Shown here piece by piece: positions 50,053 to 62,056 of a stretch of DNA of 64,000 nucleotides; within the stretch, counting starts at the first letter, position 1, and each line of letters starts with the position of its first letter. The DNA comes from Nemertoderma westbladi (taxonomy: Eukaryota; Xenacoelomorpha; Nemertodermatida; Nemertodermatidae). The stretch spans positions 32,010 through 96,009 of the forward strand of contig JAUCBJ010008027.1 of the NCBI GenBank assembly GCA_032718475.1, in the 5' to 3' direction. Made by a program: the position numbers and the translations under genes. The notes beneath the pieces are model-generated. The model saw only the letters and a list, made by a program, of their open reading frames with translations, was not told where the DNA came from and made no database searches.

Positions 50053-50831
50053 ATGGTTGTTGGAGCCATAGCATCTACTTTGCCAAAGGGTGGAGTAGGT
50101 ACTCGTTGGGACAAAAGAGTTCTCTATATGATGGACCAGCAACAAAGGGACCCTACCATGGCTGATCTCATGTCATTCCTAAATGGAGAGGTAAGATTAC
50201 AGCTCCTAAAGCAGTCCCGAGAGAAGACACCAGAAAATAAGGTGAGTGAAAAACCCGTTTCTAGGAGAAAGGTAACACCAGTGTGTTATACCGATGACGG
50301 CGAAAGCCAGACCTCCCACGAGGAGAATAGCGGGAAAGACACCGAAAGATCTTATTATGTCAACAAAACAAGGAAAGACGTAAGTAAATCTAAGGCTCAA
50401 ACCAGTGACAGGAGAGAACAGGTAACAACAACTCCTCCTACGTCTCCTAAGAGAATTCATGGAAGAAAGCCCGAGGAAAGAACAAGTGTGCACAACACCA
50501 CACAGGTTAAAGTAAGTAATATCAAACCCAAGTTTGCGTTGTGCGATGGGCCCATCGCTTGAGTGGATGTGATGAATTCTTGAAGAAATCCCTAAAGGAT
50601 AGACGTGATGTCATGTGGGATAAGCGGTTGTGTTATAATTGTCTCAGGCAAGGACACCAATGGCGGACCTGTTACTCAGACGCGAGGTGTGCTAATTGCG
50701 GCGCGAAACATCATATCTTGCTGCACACAGAATTTGACAGAACCCGCACGAGTCAGGTAAGTGAGCCCAAACTACATGTCCAATTCAGTGATGTGAACGA
50801 CACTGACCACAGCTCTGAGATGGAAGGTTAA
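50053..50831 (+). pseudogene. E2 gag C-terminal part with CCHC knuckles
   Basis: The frames 50053-50562 and 50541-50831 overlap. The second carries CYNCLRQGHQWRTC and CANCGAKHHILLH, the typical BEL/Pao knuckle pair. The charged linker in the first frame is rich in Lys, Ser and Thr. Confidence 0.7.
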
Positions 50832-50889
50832 TACGTGTTGGAGGGAGACTAACTAATGCTCCATTATCCTTTGACACTAAGTTTCCCAT

Positions 50890-52078
50890 ACTCATTAGAA
50901 ATCTTGAAATACAAATCAAGATGATTGTAGATGTTCACAGTAGGCTTTACCATGCTGGTAGAGAACGAGTTCTTAGCGAAATTCTAACTCGCTATTATTT
51001 CCATAAACCCCGTAGAGCTCTGAACCAAGTTCTTAGGAACTGAATACCCTGTAGGAAAGCATCCAGTAGGCCTTTAAAACAGCGAGAGGCAGAATTACCT
51101 AGGGAACGAGTAAGCTTCTATGAACCACCCTTTACTAATACCAGTGTGGATTTATTTGGCCCTATTGAAGTATATCGTGCTAGGACTATAGTCAAGCGAT
51201 GGTGTGTCATCTTTATCTGTATGACTTGTAGAGCGACCCATCTAGATATGGTGAACGATCTATCTACCAACAGCTTCATACTGAGCTTACGCCGACAGAT
51301 CGCTCGCTTTGGAACTAGCAACACGATGAGATCTGATAAGGGAACGAACTTCATTGGTGCCAATAATGAGATCAAAGCTTACGTTAAAGATTGGAACCAA
51401 AGACAGGTGGACGGTCAGCTAAGGGTAACAGCATCTAGCTGGACCTTCAATGCCGCCGACGCCCCTTGGTGGGGAGGAAGTTGGGAGAGATTAATAAGGA
51501 GCGTGAAGACCGCATTTCACTTTATAGTGCCTTGCCGCGCGTATCTCACCGACGAACTTTTGCGGACGTTAATGGAAGAAATCGCCGCCTATCTTAACGA
51601 GAGACCGCTTATGCCAGTCTCATCGAGGCCCGACTCCCTAGAAGCGCTAACACCCGCGCATTTCCTACTGAAGAAACCTGTAGCCATGCTCACACAATCG
51701 GAAATACGGATGGAGATGAATACTGCCGACAAACTTGGCAACTTATTATTATCCCGTCGTTTCGCTGACCATTTTGAAAAACATTATCTGCCTACGCTAA
51801 AACTTCGAACCAAGTGGTTTGCGCAGCAAGAAAACGTCAGCGCCGGAGACATGGTCCTTATTGTGGAATCAGATCTTCCATGTAAGCGGTGGCAGACAGG
51901 TCGTATCATCGAGACTCATATATCCGATGATGGTTTAGTGCGATCGGTAGAACTCGTCGTCATGCGACGTAACTTTAAGAAACCTGGAATTGTATTCGAA
52001 ACACAGCAACTTAATTATTTTATATCTGTTTTATTATTTTTATATTTATGTATGTATTATTATGTAATTTTGTTATAA
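50890..52078 (+). pseudogene. E2 integrase
   Basis: It starts in the zinc domain (VDVHSRLYHAGRERVL), with one TGA at about 51041. The core has SVDLFGPIEVYRARTIVKRW, MRSDKGTNFIGA and WWGGSWERLIRSVKTAF. The second Asp is kept, but the usual S-D-N-G is S-D-K-G. The tail has SAGDMVLIVESDL (DUF5641-like). The last 20 residues are hydrophobic and look like readthrough into AT-rich DNA. Confidence 0.82.
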
Positions 52079-53692
52079 TCGTTTTCTTTTATTTTATTTA
52101 GTAGAATGTTATTTTAGCGATTATTTAGTAGATTAGTGCAATATATATATTCGTGTTTATTACTTAATTACTTAGCATTATATTTAGTGTAACAGCGAGA
52201 AATAATTATTTTTCTCTTTCCATACTGTCCATATCATATTATAAATACGTGACTACAGTAAGATGAAATGTCCGTACTTATTTAAGTACAATAAAGCTCC
52301 TACTATACTCAAGTATTATTGGTAAGTAGAGTATTAGGAATGCAAAGTTCAGATCCTCGTGTCTCGGCTAAACCAAGCTCTGGGTAGACCTTGGAAACGA
52401 CTTGCCTCTTCTCACTGACATTGCTTCTTGCAATATTGCTCTCATACTGTATATTAAATAATACATATAGTAGAGTGATGTCCCTTTAACAGTAGCGTAA
52501 AACGCAAAATAAATATGTTAAAACCTTTGACCTTTAAACCCTATCGCGGCACCCACCGATATACTTGAAAGACAAAATTCTAGAATCAGTGGTTAACGTC
52601 CCCAGACATATTCTGGAATAAATCGGTGCCCATCTTAAATATTTAATATTTATAAAAATCTATTAAACCAAATGTTATAATAGAGTAAATGCAGACAATT
52701 AAACTCTAAGGAGTTTGTAAACCAAGAAAATCTATAAATCAAAAATCTGTTAAAATTCAGATCCTTTAAAATTCTAGTCGATTAAGATATCGTAGCACTT
52801 ACCGATACTCATAAAAAGACAAATTTCCTAGAATTAAGGATCCTAGTTCCCTGACATGTTCTGGAATAAAATTGTGTCTATTTTAATATTAAATTATAAA
52901 ATTTACGGGAATAAATTTAAATTCATATCCTCTCATGAATTTGATAAATTGTCATTTTATACAATTTATAACATTCCCAAAATTCCATTAATTAATAGAT
53001 CATGGGAGCGGAGATTCACCCTATTAAGTATATTAGTGTGCGAGAATCTCCAATGTATAGTCAATAGCCGATAAAATTCATAAAATCATGTATAAAGGGG
53101 AATATTGACAATTAAAGAATTACTATTAAATAGCATCCCTGATCTGTATGCATGAGAATTACCCTAATTCTACTGCTAGCTTTCCATAATGTCACCATAG
53201 CAACAACCACGCTAGAATTAGAAGCGAGTTAAAAGAACAATAGAAAGCTTGCCCCATTGAATAGCATATGGAATAAATAGCACACTGATAGTATCCAGGG
53301 ATACATAATAACAACGTGGCATTCTGGAAGGCACTTGACTAACGGACAAATGTCCCGAATGTGTACAATTTGTGACAAGTGTGTGGAATTTGTGTATTTA
53401 TAGGTGAATGTTACTACTAAAGTGTGTTTACAGTAGCGAGTAGCAGTTGTGAAAGTCACCCTGCCTCTATAGCAAGAACCTGAAGTAATTCTGAGCCCTT
53501 GGGACGGACAGTGGAGTGACTCGCGCTGGTTATTGTTGTCGTTGTGTAGCTACTACGTTGGCGAGAGACACAGCGGCGGCAGTACATCAGCGCTGAGGAG
53601 CTTACGCTGTCCGGGGGCATTGAGGGGGAGGCAGCGACGACCGCTAGCCTAAATATAATTAATTATAATATCGATAAACTCATATAGCATCT
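52079..53692. other. Non-coding region with a diverged tandem repeat
   Basis: Segments at about 52555-52690 and 52800-52930 are diverged copies (AAAGACAAA, CTAGAAT, TTCTGGAATAAA). The last 200 bp before 53693 are more GC-rich and could be a promoter or leader for the coding region that follows. I saw no LTR. Confidence 0.45.
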
Positions 53693-55897
53693 ATGACTGA
53701 GTTGATAGAAGATGATCTTGGTATCAGGGAGCGATATACCCTACCATTGCAAGCGTTTGTTGATAGTTTAATACGCGGCGACGTTAGTCAACCCACTACG
53801 GAGGACGATGGCCGTTATATCGAACCTCCAATGTCAAAGGAACAGCTCACGCGTGAATTGGACTATAGAAAATTCACCGCTCACTATACGCATCGTAATG
53901 GTACGTATATGGACTTCTTAACTACTGGTCATCCTATCGATTTACATGATACGGACGATGTAGACACCGAAAGGGAAATGATCCTATTTTAAATATCATA
54001 CCCAGCGGAGTTGGAACAATAAACTGAGAATCGGACACGAAAATTCTATTCGAAACTGACTCGAAAGAGAAGACGTTGAAGAGCCGGATAAACGCAGTGA
54101 CTTCAGCGAATATCTGGAATTCTTGAGAGAAACATATCTCAATATAGCCAGTCAACAAAACCTAGAAACTCGATATCCTCAAGGTATACATCATGACCCT
54201 ATGATAGAACTCAAACGACTCTATTTCACTATGATGTATCTTACCGCCGATCGACCACTACCTGTTGTACCGGATAGCTTCGAACAGATGGAGGAATATT
54301 GTAAAACTGGAGAAAGATCACCCGCGTTTCCCCTACAAGACGTGCGTCTTTGGTATTATTGCGATGAATGCCCTAGACCCAACCAACAAACGGAAAGACA
54401 TAAACATCCGCGGAGACGTTGCGCTAAACACAGTTTTACTCGCTATAGTTACGGGAGTTTCAAGCGAAACTTGTTCGATGTATCACCTACGCTCGCTCGA
54501 CTCAAACGATCCTTAAATAAACTGATGATCAGAATTCTGGAATACTTGGTCAGACCTCCTCATTCCCTAGTGAGACCTCAGACTCTTGATCCTAATAGTA
54601 TCACGGATCCTCCTGAACTGTACTCACTGTTCAAAGATCTAGTGTTACCCGAACAATTAATCAGTGGCACCCCGGTAGTGGGCTCTCTAGATATTCGCCC
54701 ATCCTACCTAGCCGGATTAGGACGCGGACATTTAATATCGCCATTCAACCCGTATAATCGTCCCGGTCTAACCCCGATACAACCTGTCACCGAGGTGGAG
54801 GAGAGCGTTGTACGAAACGCGCTAGATGCTATTCGACAAAAGATTGGAAAAGGAACTTACGATTGTTTAGATAAACATAAATTGCAGCGGCAAGTCCAAG
54901 CGGTAAAAGAATTAGCTTTACCCCAGTTTGATAGGGAAATCCAGAATCTCGAGGAAGACATCGAAATTGGACGAATCTACTCTCTGCAAGAGTTTTTGGA
55001 CGAACGCTTCCAACGACAAGCGGAGGAAAATCAGCTTGAGGAGAAGCATATCGAAATGGACAAGAGAGAAGAAGCAGCTTTAGCCCAACCAGAAGCTCAA
55101 ATCCTTATGACTGATCTCTATTCCAAAACCATCATTCATCCCTCGATAGTTCCCCATTTCGGAGACAAACTCTTCACCACGGTACAACCCCAACCGGTTG
55201 ATATCAACTTAAGATCTCAAGATCTTATCGCTGACGCTCCTATGTTACAACATCCGCCAATCGAGGCCGCTCGTGTCGATGGTATACTCGTTGAACCTCC
55301 GGACAATCGAGCGGATCTTGTCCGTCGTATGGTACACGAGGTCAACCTACGCACTAGACCTTTACCGAACTCATTTTATGGGATCAAAGACCACCCTTAT
55401 TATGTCAATTTAACTCAATATTATATGGTGAAACCGGAAGATCCTACATACAGTTTAAGGTTTCTACCATTGATAAATCACGCGGTGACTTGTTCATAAA
55501 CTCGCATCCAGAGCTACAAGAAGTTCATAGACGACCCTATGAATATAGAGCCCGAGAACGCGAGTTAGAAAGAACCATCAAACCGAGGAAATTTCTCACT
55601 ACTCACGGTCCACCTACCGCTCTCGTGCAAACGACTCGTCAGGGACCAGTAAGAGCTGCTGTCTTGAAACGCGCTCTAAAGGTTGTTCAACCTCGTTCCA
55701 CTGAGGTTGATATCGATCAACCAGGTACCTCGACCGGCGGATACACCGACCGTAACCCCAAACCTTCCGTTGCAATTGTATTGCACCCCTCACCCAGGAG
55801 TTATAGCCCTCCTAGTAAAGTGGCTCGCCCCAAAGAGAAAAGGACTCTTGCTAGCCTCAAAAAACTTCGTAAACGCCGTTCACGTAAGAAGGACTAA
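53693..55897 (+). pseudogene. Unknown coding region, about 730 residues over three ORFs
   Basis: The ORF 53693-53992 starts MTELIEDDLGIRERYTLPLQ. After a damaged stretch (53993-54070) the frame changes and 54060-55499 is open: about 480 residues with a Cys/His cluster (YYCDECPRPNQQTERHKHP, RRRCAKH) near 54350-54430, a Pro-rich middle, and a helical charged segment near 54850-55090. A one-base shift near 55470 leads to 55490-55897, ending in a basic tail (KKLRKRRSRKKD). The Cys/His cluster may bind zinc and the tail may be a nuclear or nucleic-acid-binding signal. I recognise no family. It follows E2 integrase in the same orientation, so it could be an accessory element ORF, or an unrelated decayed gene. 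Confidence 0.5.
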
Positions 55898-56779
55898 TTG
55901 TTTAGAGTATTTTTGTATTTTAGAAACTGTGATTTTTTATATTTTATAGAATTAAATCCCATTTTCTGGGAGCGGTGTAAAAGCTTTTGCGGACATAACA
56001 AGTCATTTTTTCCCGCAATGCACGGTGTAGGTGCTTTAGCGGATATAACAAGTCGTTTTTGCCGCAATGCGCATAATAGTCTAAAAGATTGGAGCTCAGA
56101 TGACGAAATCTGTCAGCTGCTTTCCTGTAGACGTGGAACCTCTTTGTTCTGCTCAGCCAATCAGAGCGATTTTCACTTTATGTTGAACAGGGGCCTATGG
56201 AAAACCGCGCAATGCATTACAGTCTTTGTTTACCTTTCTGAGCCAGAAAACCCGCTTAGAAATCTTCTGTACTTCTGTTGTGGAAGTTTCAGACTTTGGC
56301 CTAAACATCTGATGGCTTTGATTACAAAAACGTAAAACTATTAACCTGGAGCACTGAATCATACTCCTTCTCATTCTACAATTCAACATTGCTGCACATG
56401 GAACACTGCATAAGTAACACATACTGACTGTTCACCGCATTATTTGCTTCTGTTATAAATTGGTGTTATGTTAATTGTATATTGCTGATATATTTGGAGA
56501 ATACCGATGAATAATCATAAAACCCCCAATCTTCTTGATTACTGAAGGTGAGAGGAACAGGTTTACCGGTAGCAACTGCGACTTACATTATAGTGGTTTT
56601 TGTGTGAATTAAATGCTATTTCATAATCCCTACATGTGTCAGTTGCGATCCTCCTTATATATGATCAAATTCAGTGACGGTCGGCAGATCAGTGCGAAGT
56701 AGTGTGAAGTAGTGTGAAGTCGTGTGAAGTAGTGTGAAGGTTAATAAAGCATCTCCTAAAGAATGCGCTTTTTACGAAA
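55898..56779. repeat. Non-coding DNA with two small tandem repeats
   Basis: At 55985-56070 a unit (GCGGA-ATAACAAGTC-TTTTT-CCGCAATGC) occurs twice. At about 56690-56740 the word TGTGAAGTAG and variants occurs five times. No gene seen. Confidence 0.6.
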
Positions 56780-57000
56780 CTCTTTGGCCATCTAGTTGTG
56801 ATTAGTATAAGTCATAACTCTGTTTTTATACCTAAAGCGCCACGTCCTAAAGGAACTGTTAATATTTCCCCGAAAGTAAATATATTGTCAGAGATTATAT
56901 AGTAACGATCAATCGAATAATACAGTAGGTCTGCACCGCAATCACTATCAAAGCATCCGAATCCAGTCTCCCTTAACTGTGGGTGAATGATCGCGCATCA
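56780..57000 (+). repeat. Inverted repeat pair, left copy
   Basis: Matches the reverse complement of 63745-63998. Best-conserved words are AAGTCATAACTCTGTTT, AAGCGCCACGTCCTAAAGGA and ACTGTTAATATT; beyond these similarity continues to about GGGTGAATG-TCGCGCA. The copies are about 6.8 kb apart and enclose the LRR gene. Copies of one dispersed repeat in opposite orientation, or the ends of a large element, are both possible. Confidence 0.75.
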
Positions 57001-57028
57001 GCCGAAGCCAGTCTGGCTTCGGCTGATG
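56996..57028. other. Perfect 33-bp palindrome
   Basis: CATCAGCCGAAGCCAG, one T, then its exact reverse complement CTGGCTTCGGCTGATG. It would form a 16-bp stem. It lies at the inner edge of the left inverted repeat copy. Confidence 0.9.
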
Positions 57029-58979
57029 TAACTTCAGTACACTAAATAATTGATCTAGGCTAAAGTCGATTTATAAACCAAAGGACAACTAAAATTGGCA
57101 GGTTAAACTGCTAAAGGTCTAAAAGCGCGAACAAGTAGCGTAAACAGTCTGTACCTGGCCTGGATAGGGGTACCCCAATCGCCAGAAGACTTTTTTAAAT
57201 CGATGTAAATTATACTGTACAGTGTACATGAGTAATTTTTGTCGTCGAAATATTGATGCATTTTTTCGAAGACAGATATTAGAGCATGGGAGGTGGATGT
57301 ATCTTTGGGTGGAAACCGTAATGGGAGGATGATAAGATATAATATTTCTGAATGTATGATAATAGCTGAGAGTAAATTAATTGTTCGAAAACTTTAATTA
57401 GGATGGGCAAAAGAGAAATAGGGCGGAATTATTTCAGTCGGTGTTGTCACCTGATTTAATAACTGGTATAACCTTAGTTTTTTTTAGACATTTGGGAAAA
57501 AACCATGAGTTATAGAAATTTTGAAGAGGCATATTAATATTTACTCCCCCATCACATTGTACTGATTGGTTTGCACAAGCGCTAATGTGCGGCGAGCGAC
57601 GAAAGTAAGCGAGCTTTGCATACAGGTACCACTAACTCAATCGGTGTGTCTGTTATTCTGTTGATCTGTTGTTCTGTCGTGTCCAATTTTAAACGTTAAT
57701 AACTCAGCCAAATGTTAATGAAATTTAACCAAACTTGGTACACATGTAGTCTGGCAAAAGTTTAGAAATTTTCCAAGTTGAATTTGCGTGGGATCTTCGT
57801 GCAGCATCTGTGTAACTGTCTTACGGTTATAATAAATTAATCTACCCAAAAATTATTAGGCTTGGCATCATCTGGTTGCTAGGGGACTACAGGATTTCAG
57901 TACAGTACCGGCACTGTTAACAGTTACAGTGGTACAGAGTTACTGGTACCGTCTTCAGGTCGTTGGCAACGGCAAGGCCATCTAAACAACTTCTTCATCT
58001 AAACAGCTTCCGACAGTCCGATGTATCTGGACCCGAGCAGCCGAGTGGCATCAAGATGCGATTAACTGAAGAATAAATACTACGGAATTGCTTGCTTGTC
58101 AGTAAGAGTATATATACTACACTGGGAATACGGCGGTCGGTCGGATCGTAATGCGGGCACACATTGGTTGGTAGGAAGGGGGGGGGGGGGGGGGGGGGGG
58201 GTGCAGATTAAATTAAAAGGGCTGAACACGTACTGTCCCCCTTTCTTTGATTGATTGTCGGTATGGTTAAATTGCTCAAATACTGATTTTGTGATACAGT
58301 CGCTCAATTTTAATTTGTATCTCATAACTGGGCCTCGTCCTGCGCGAAGGCCCCACGAACGTGTCTTAAGTGTGTACACTCACTGTGCGAAATTTATACA
58401 GCCCTGAACCAGTACTGCCAAACACTATTGTGAATGCAGTTCTGGTGCTGTATCCACTGCGATCAGACAGAATTGTTCCACCACCCAAATATTATTGTTG
58501 GAACTTTTGACATACTAATTATGTGTATCAAGAACCCCAGAACGGCCACGCTAAGGTTAACCTTACTTCGTGGCTCAATTACAATTACTATATTCAACTC
58601 ACAATTACAATGTTAACATTAAATATCATGTGATAAAATTACAGCAAATTACATTACAAAATTACGATTAATTAATTATAGACTTTAGAGGATTAAAGAT
58701 TACATAGAGACATTAAGGAAGCAAATAGTCAATTAATTGAATCGGCCCATGTGTTGTAGTAGACCAGACTTTCTGCTTTATATTTTACCATGCAGTTTAC
58801 CCCCATCGCCATGTGAAGAATATCAGGTTTTCACAAAGAACCCAGATTACAGAAGAGCTGAATCTATAACCAAAACAATAAACGAATTAAAACAATAAAC
58901 GCGCAATAAAATACTTAATAAGGATAAATTAAAAAAAATACAAATTCTTCATATATAAAATAGTTAGTTTTGGTAGCTC
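57029..58979. other. Intergenic DNA with a G24 tract
   Basis: No gene. G24 lies at 58178-58201. About 57540-57830 (GCGGCGAGCGACGAAAGTAA; TTTAACCAAACTTGGTACAC) looks like a dispersed repeat, but there is no second copy in the window. Confidence 0.45.
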
Positions 58980-59019
58980 CTCATACCATTAAAAGATAAT
59001 GATCTTTTAATGGTATGAG
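58980..59019. other. Hairpin directly after the LRR gene stop
   Basis: An 18-bp perfect inverted repeat (arm TCATACCATTAAAAGAT) with a 4-base loop. On the minus strand it begins one base after the stop codon at 59023-59021. The arm sequence ATGAGTTTAATGGT is also repeated directly at 59015-59042, so part of the stem is a copy of the last codons. Confidence 0.85.
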
Positions 59020-59020
59020 T

Positions 59021-60685
59021 TTAATGGTATGAGTTTAATGGTAACTCTATCATTAAAAATTTAAAACGATGCAAAAGTGTATTAAGAATAAATTCCGAGA
59101 TATCAATGTCAATTTGCGAGAAACCCCTAAAAACACCCCTAGTTAGATAATTTATGTTTGAGTTCTTTAGCCCTTCCCTGGGATTTCCCGAAGAAAATAC
59201 ATTATAAAGGTCGACTAGAATCTCTTCTTTGGTCACTGCCGGTTCAACAATCAGGCAATCAATCGATATCTTTCTCAAATTTGGGAAGCTACGCAGGGCT
59301 GTTATAAGATTCCTGTAAGACACACCACCTATAAGAAGGGCCTTTACAGAGTTCATTAGCGGAAGGAAGTTTCCTACATCGGTGAACTCTAGAAATAATT
59401 CCTTTAAGTTCGGGAACATCCGATCTAAATCAACCAATGAAACTTTGCACCAATCCAATACAACATGTTCGACCTGAGGTAAAGTAACTCCTCTGTTAAC
59501 AGCATCCGAAATAAATTGATAAACATCGAGTTCATAAAAACGCAAAAACTGTAAATGTGCAAATTCTTGTAGCGGTGCTAATAGTGGCTCTTCAACAAAA
59601 GACTTATAAATTTGCAAATTCCGACTACAACGTCCTAAACTGAAATTTAAACGCTCAACTGTATCTTTGCAGTGATAGAGAACTACTTTAAGTTGGTCAT
59701 AGATAGATTCAGTAGGTTCTGAAACAACAGAATTCTCAAACAATGCGAAAGTGAAATCACGGAATTTGAAGTTTGTATCAGATGGATTTATTTCACGTTT
59801 AATTAAACCCTTTAGTAGCTTCATTGAAATATTTTTATTTATTATGATCGAAACCCGAGGTAGGCCTAATACTTTCTGTAAATGTAAATTTATCAGATCG
59901 TCTACTGATATTTTACAACATCCACTTATGTTTAAAGTTCGCAAACTTCCTAGTTGGTAAAGACAACGAAGTCCCGCAGAGGTGACATCGCATACTGGAG
60001 GAAAGCACAAGGATACCAGGTTGGGACATGATTGTGCTATAGCGTTGACTGTGTCATCATTTACTCTCAAGGATTTCATCTTTAGTGCGTTGAGTTGGGG
60101 GAATTGAACTTTACCAAATATCCAATTATCCGCCTCCATTAGGGTGGGGTGGGTCAAAAAAATATCCTCCTCCAACTCCCTCAACCCTGGAGACATTAGG
60201 CCTAATGAGACCCATTGTAAAAGATTGATAATTAAATCTTTAGGAAATTGTTCGCCAAACACTTCACGCACACCACTGCGTCGTTTCACTATAATGATAT
60301 CTAGGGGAAAGAAACATTGATCTAAGAATATGTCTTTATAGGATTCCATAATGGAGTACAAAGTTATTCGCTTTTTTTTGTGCTTGCGAGGCACTAGGGA
60401 GGGTAGTTTGTGCGGCGGAGTTTGTTCTTTATATAGAAGTTCCAGTTGATTAAATGCCAATAGATAGGAACGCAGTATATATTTTCTCATGACCATACGA
60501 AGTCTGGGTGCAGTCAACGCTAGCCAGTTACAGACTTCAGTAATATCGAGAGATTTTTTCTGATATTCGGCGGTTACAATTACCTTTGCTAATGTCCGGG
60601 TGACACCTGTATAACATATTTCCTGTAATGTTAGGATACGCCCATCCGAGTTGGGAATAACTACTGCGTTATTCACTCTATCCAT
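59021..60685 (-). CDS. Leucine-rich-repeat protein, single exon (FBXL-like)
   Basis: 554 codons, intact. The ATG at 60685 has a strong context (CAGCCATGG). Residues about 1-70 are helical and may correspond to an F-box-like adaptor region, but the motif is weak. About residues 95-110 are basic (PRKHKKKR). From about residue 190 leucine-rich repeats follow, including cysteine-containing ones: FPQLNALKMKSLRVNDDTVN, CPNLVSLCFPP, LGSLRTLNISGCCKIS, then FPNLKELFLEFTDVGNFL and SFPNLRKISIDCLIVE. This pattern is typical of FBXL or AMN1-type repeats, which recruit substrates to cullin-RING ubiquitin ligases. Function is inferred from repeat type only. There are no introns in the coding part, so it could be a retrocopy or a member of an intronless family. 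It sits inside the inverted repeat pair. Confidence 0.75.
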   Translation of the reverse strand: MDRVNNAVVIPNSDGRILTLQEICYTGVTRTLAKVIVTAEYQKKSLDITEVCNWLALTAPRLRMVMRKYILRSYLLAFNQLELLYKEQTPPHKLPSLVPRKHKKKRITLYSIMESYKDIFLDQCFFPLDIIIVKRRSGVREVFGEQFPKDLIINLLQWVSLGLMSPGLRELEEDIFLTHPTLMEADNWIFGKVQFPQLNALKMKSLRVNDDTVNAIAQSCPNLVSLCFPPVCDVTSAGLRCLYQLGSLRTLNISGCCKISVDDLINLHLQKVLGLPRVSIIINKNISMKLLKGLIKREINPSDTNFKFRDFTFALFENSVVSEPTESIYDQLKVVLYHCKDTVERLNFSLGRCSRNLQIYKSFVEEPLLAPLQEFAHLQFLRFYELDVYQFISDAVNRGVTLPQVEHVVLDWCKVSLVDLDRMFPNLKELFLEFTDVGNFLPLMNSVKALLIGGVSYRNLITALRSFPNLRKISIDCLIVEPAVTKEEILVDLYNVFSSGNPREGLKNSNINYLTRGVFRGFSQIDIDISEFILNTLLHRFKFLMIELPLNSYH

Positions 60686-61405
60686 GGCTGCGCTGGGTAA
60701 TCACCTACGGTTATACTGTCAGTATGTCTATGTCGTACCGGTAGCCTACTACAGTACAGCAGTACTACTACAGTACTACTACTTGAAAGTTGAAACAGAG
60801 TAACACACTAAACTACTAGCGCGCTGTACCGGTCACTGATAGGTCAGTAGGCCGGTCTGAATAATCCTGTAATCACCCAACTACTGTCTGACCGAACACC
60901 GAACACTCACTTTGTTCACAAGCACTTTGTTCGGGTAAATCTTTGACCTGAAATCTTAAAAGATTATAGATAAATACAAAATACGACAGTTCAATTAATT
61001 TTATTATATTAATTTGCATTTGCCTTTGCATCTTTTATTTATGAATATACTGTATTTAGCGACAAAAACGTACAAATAAAAGAATATTGGGAATTACAGT
61101 ACGTACATGCATTGAACGTAAATTGAACGATATATATATGTTTCAATCATCTTCTTGTTTCTATCTCGCTGTCTGTCCTTTTATTAATGACCCATATTAT
61201 TATAAATTGTCCCATTGTGTTAATTTTTAGTTAGTCTAGAGGAACAAGACTAAAAGTGATCCGAGAAGAGTTGAATTTAGATACATGACTGTAATGAGTA
61301 TTGGAAAAATACAAAATCTTCATTATTGCAGATATATAGTATTAATTATTTAGGGCCGGTTCATAAGTAAACTACCCCCCCCCCCCCGCAACTAGCGCAA
61401 CCTAT
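60686..61405. other. Upstream region of the LRR gene
   Basis: Contains GTAGCCTACTACAGTAC-type short repeats (60740-60790) and a C13 tract at 61375-61387. No other gene seen. Confidence 0.4.
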
Positions 61406-61633
61406 CAAAATAAAAATATTATTATAATATAATTAAGTATATAATACTTAATCGAAAATCCATAGCAGGATGAGTTTGCAAGAATGCCAGACGAACTAAA
61501 CAGCATTAGCTGTTTACAACAATATTTTTATTTAAAATAAAAATATTATTATAATATAATTAAGTATAACACTTAATCGACAATCCATAGCAGATGAGTT
61601 TGTTAGAATGCCAGACGAACTAAACAGCATTAG
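61406..61633. repeat. About 100-bp direct duplication
   Basis: Copies at about 61406-61510 and 61535-61633 share AAAATAAAAATATTATTATA, CCATAGCAG-ATGAGTTTG and AATGCCAGACGAACTAAACA. Confidence 0.85.
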
Positions 61634-62056
61634 CGAAGTGTACAGTATTTATCAATTAATTACTGTAACACTTTTAGTACGGAAATTATGATATATAGGA
61701 ATTATTAGGGATTTACAGTCCCAATCCCAATAAACATTAACTTGGTCGTTTTGGCGGCCAAAATGACCAAAATCACCAAAAAAATGTAGTGTATTCCTAT
61801 GGGCTACTTGGTCGTTTTGGCGAAGCGATTTAACTCGAATCAGCTCAATCCGGACAGTCTGTCTCCTTGGCCATCCATTTGGTGGATCTGACTAAATGTC
61901 GGCTTGCTTTCATTTTTATGATTGACAGATTGTTGACTTACCCGGCGCTGAGCCTTGCAGCACTGGTGTCCGCCCACTGAGGCATTGATAGAGTACACAG
62001 TCTTATAAAAGGAGTTGAATGGGGCTTCGTTAAAGGAGGAGTATGTATAATAATCT

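Larger units (their letters stand above)
49035..52078 (+). mobile_element. E2: internally deleted BEL/Pao element
   Basis: Plus-strand gag (same family as E0), CCHC knuckle and integrase, with protease, RT and RNase H missing between 50831 and 50890. The 5' end is cut at about 49035, where it meets the oppositely oriented E3. No LTR is recognisable at either end. Several nonsense codons show that it is dead. Confidence 0.75.
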
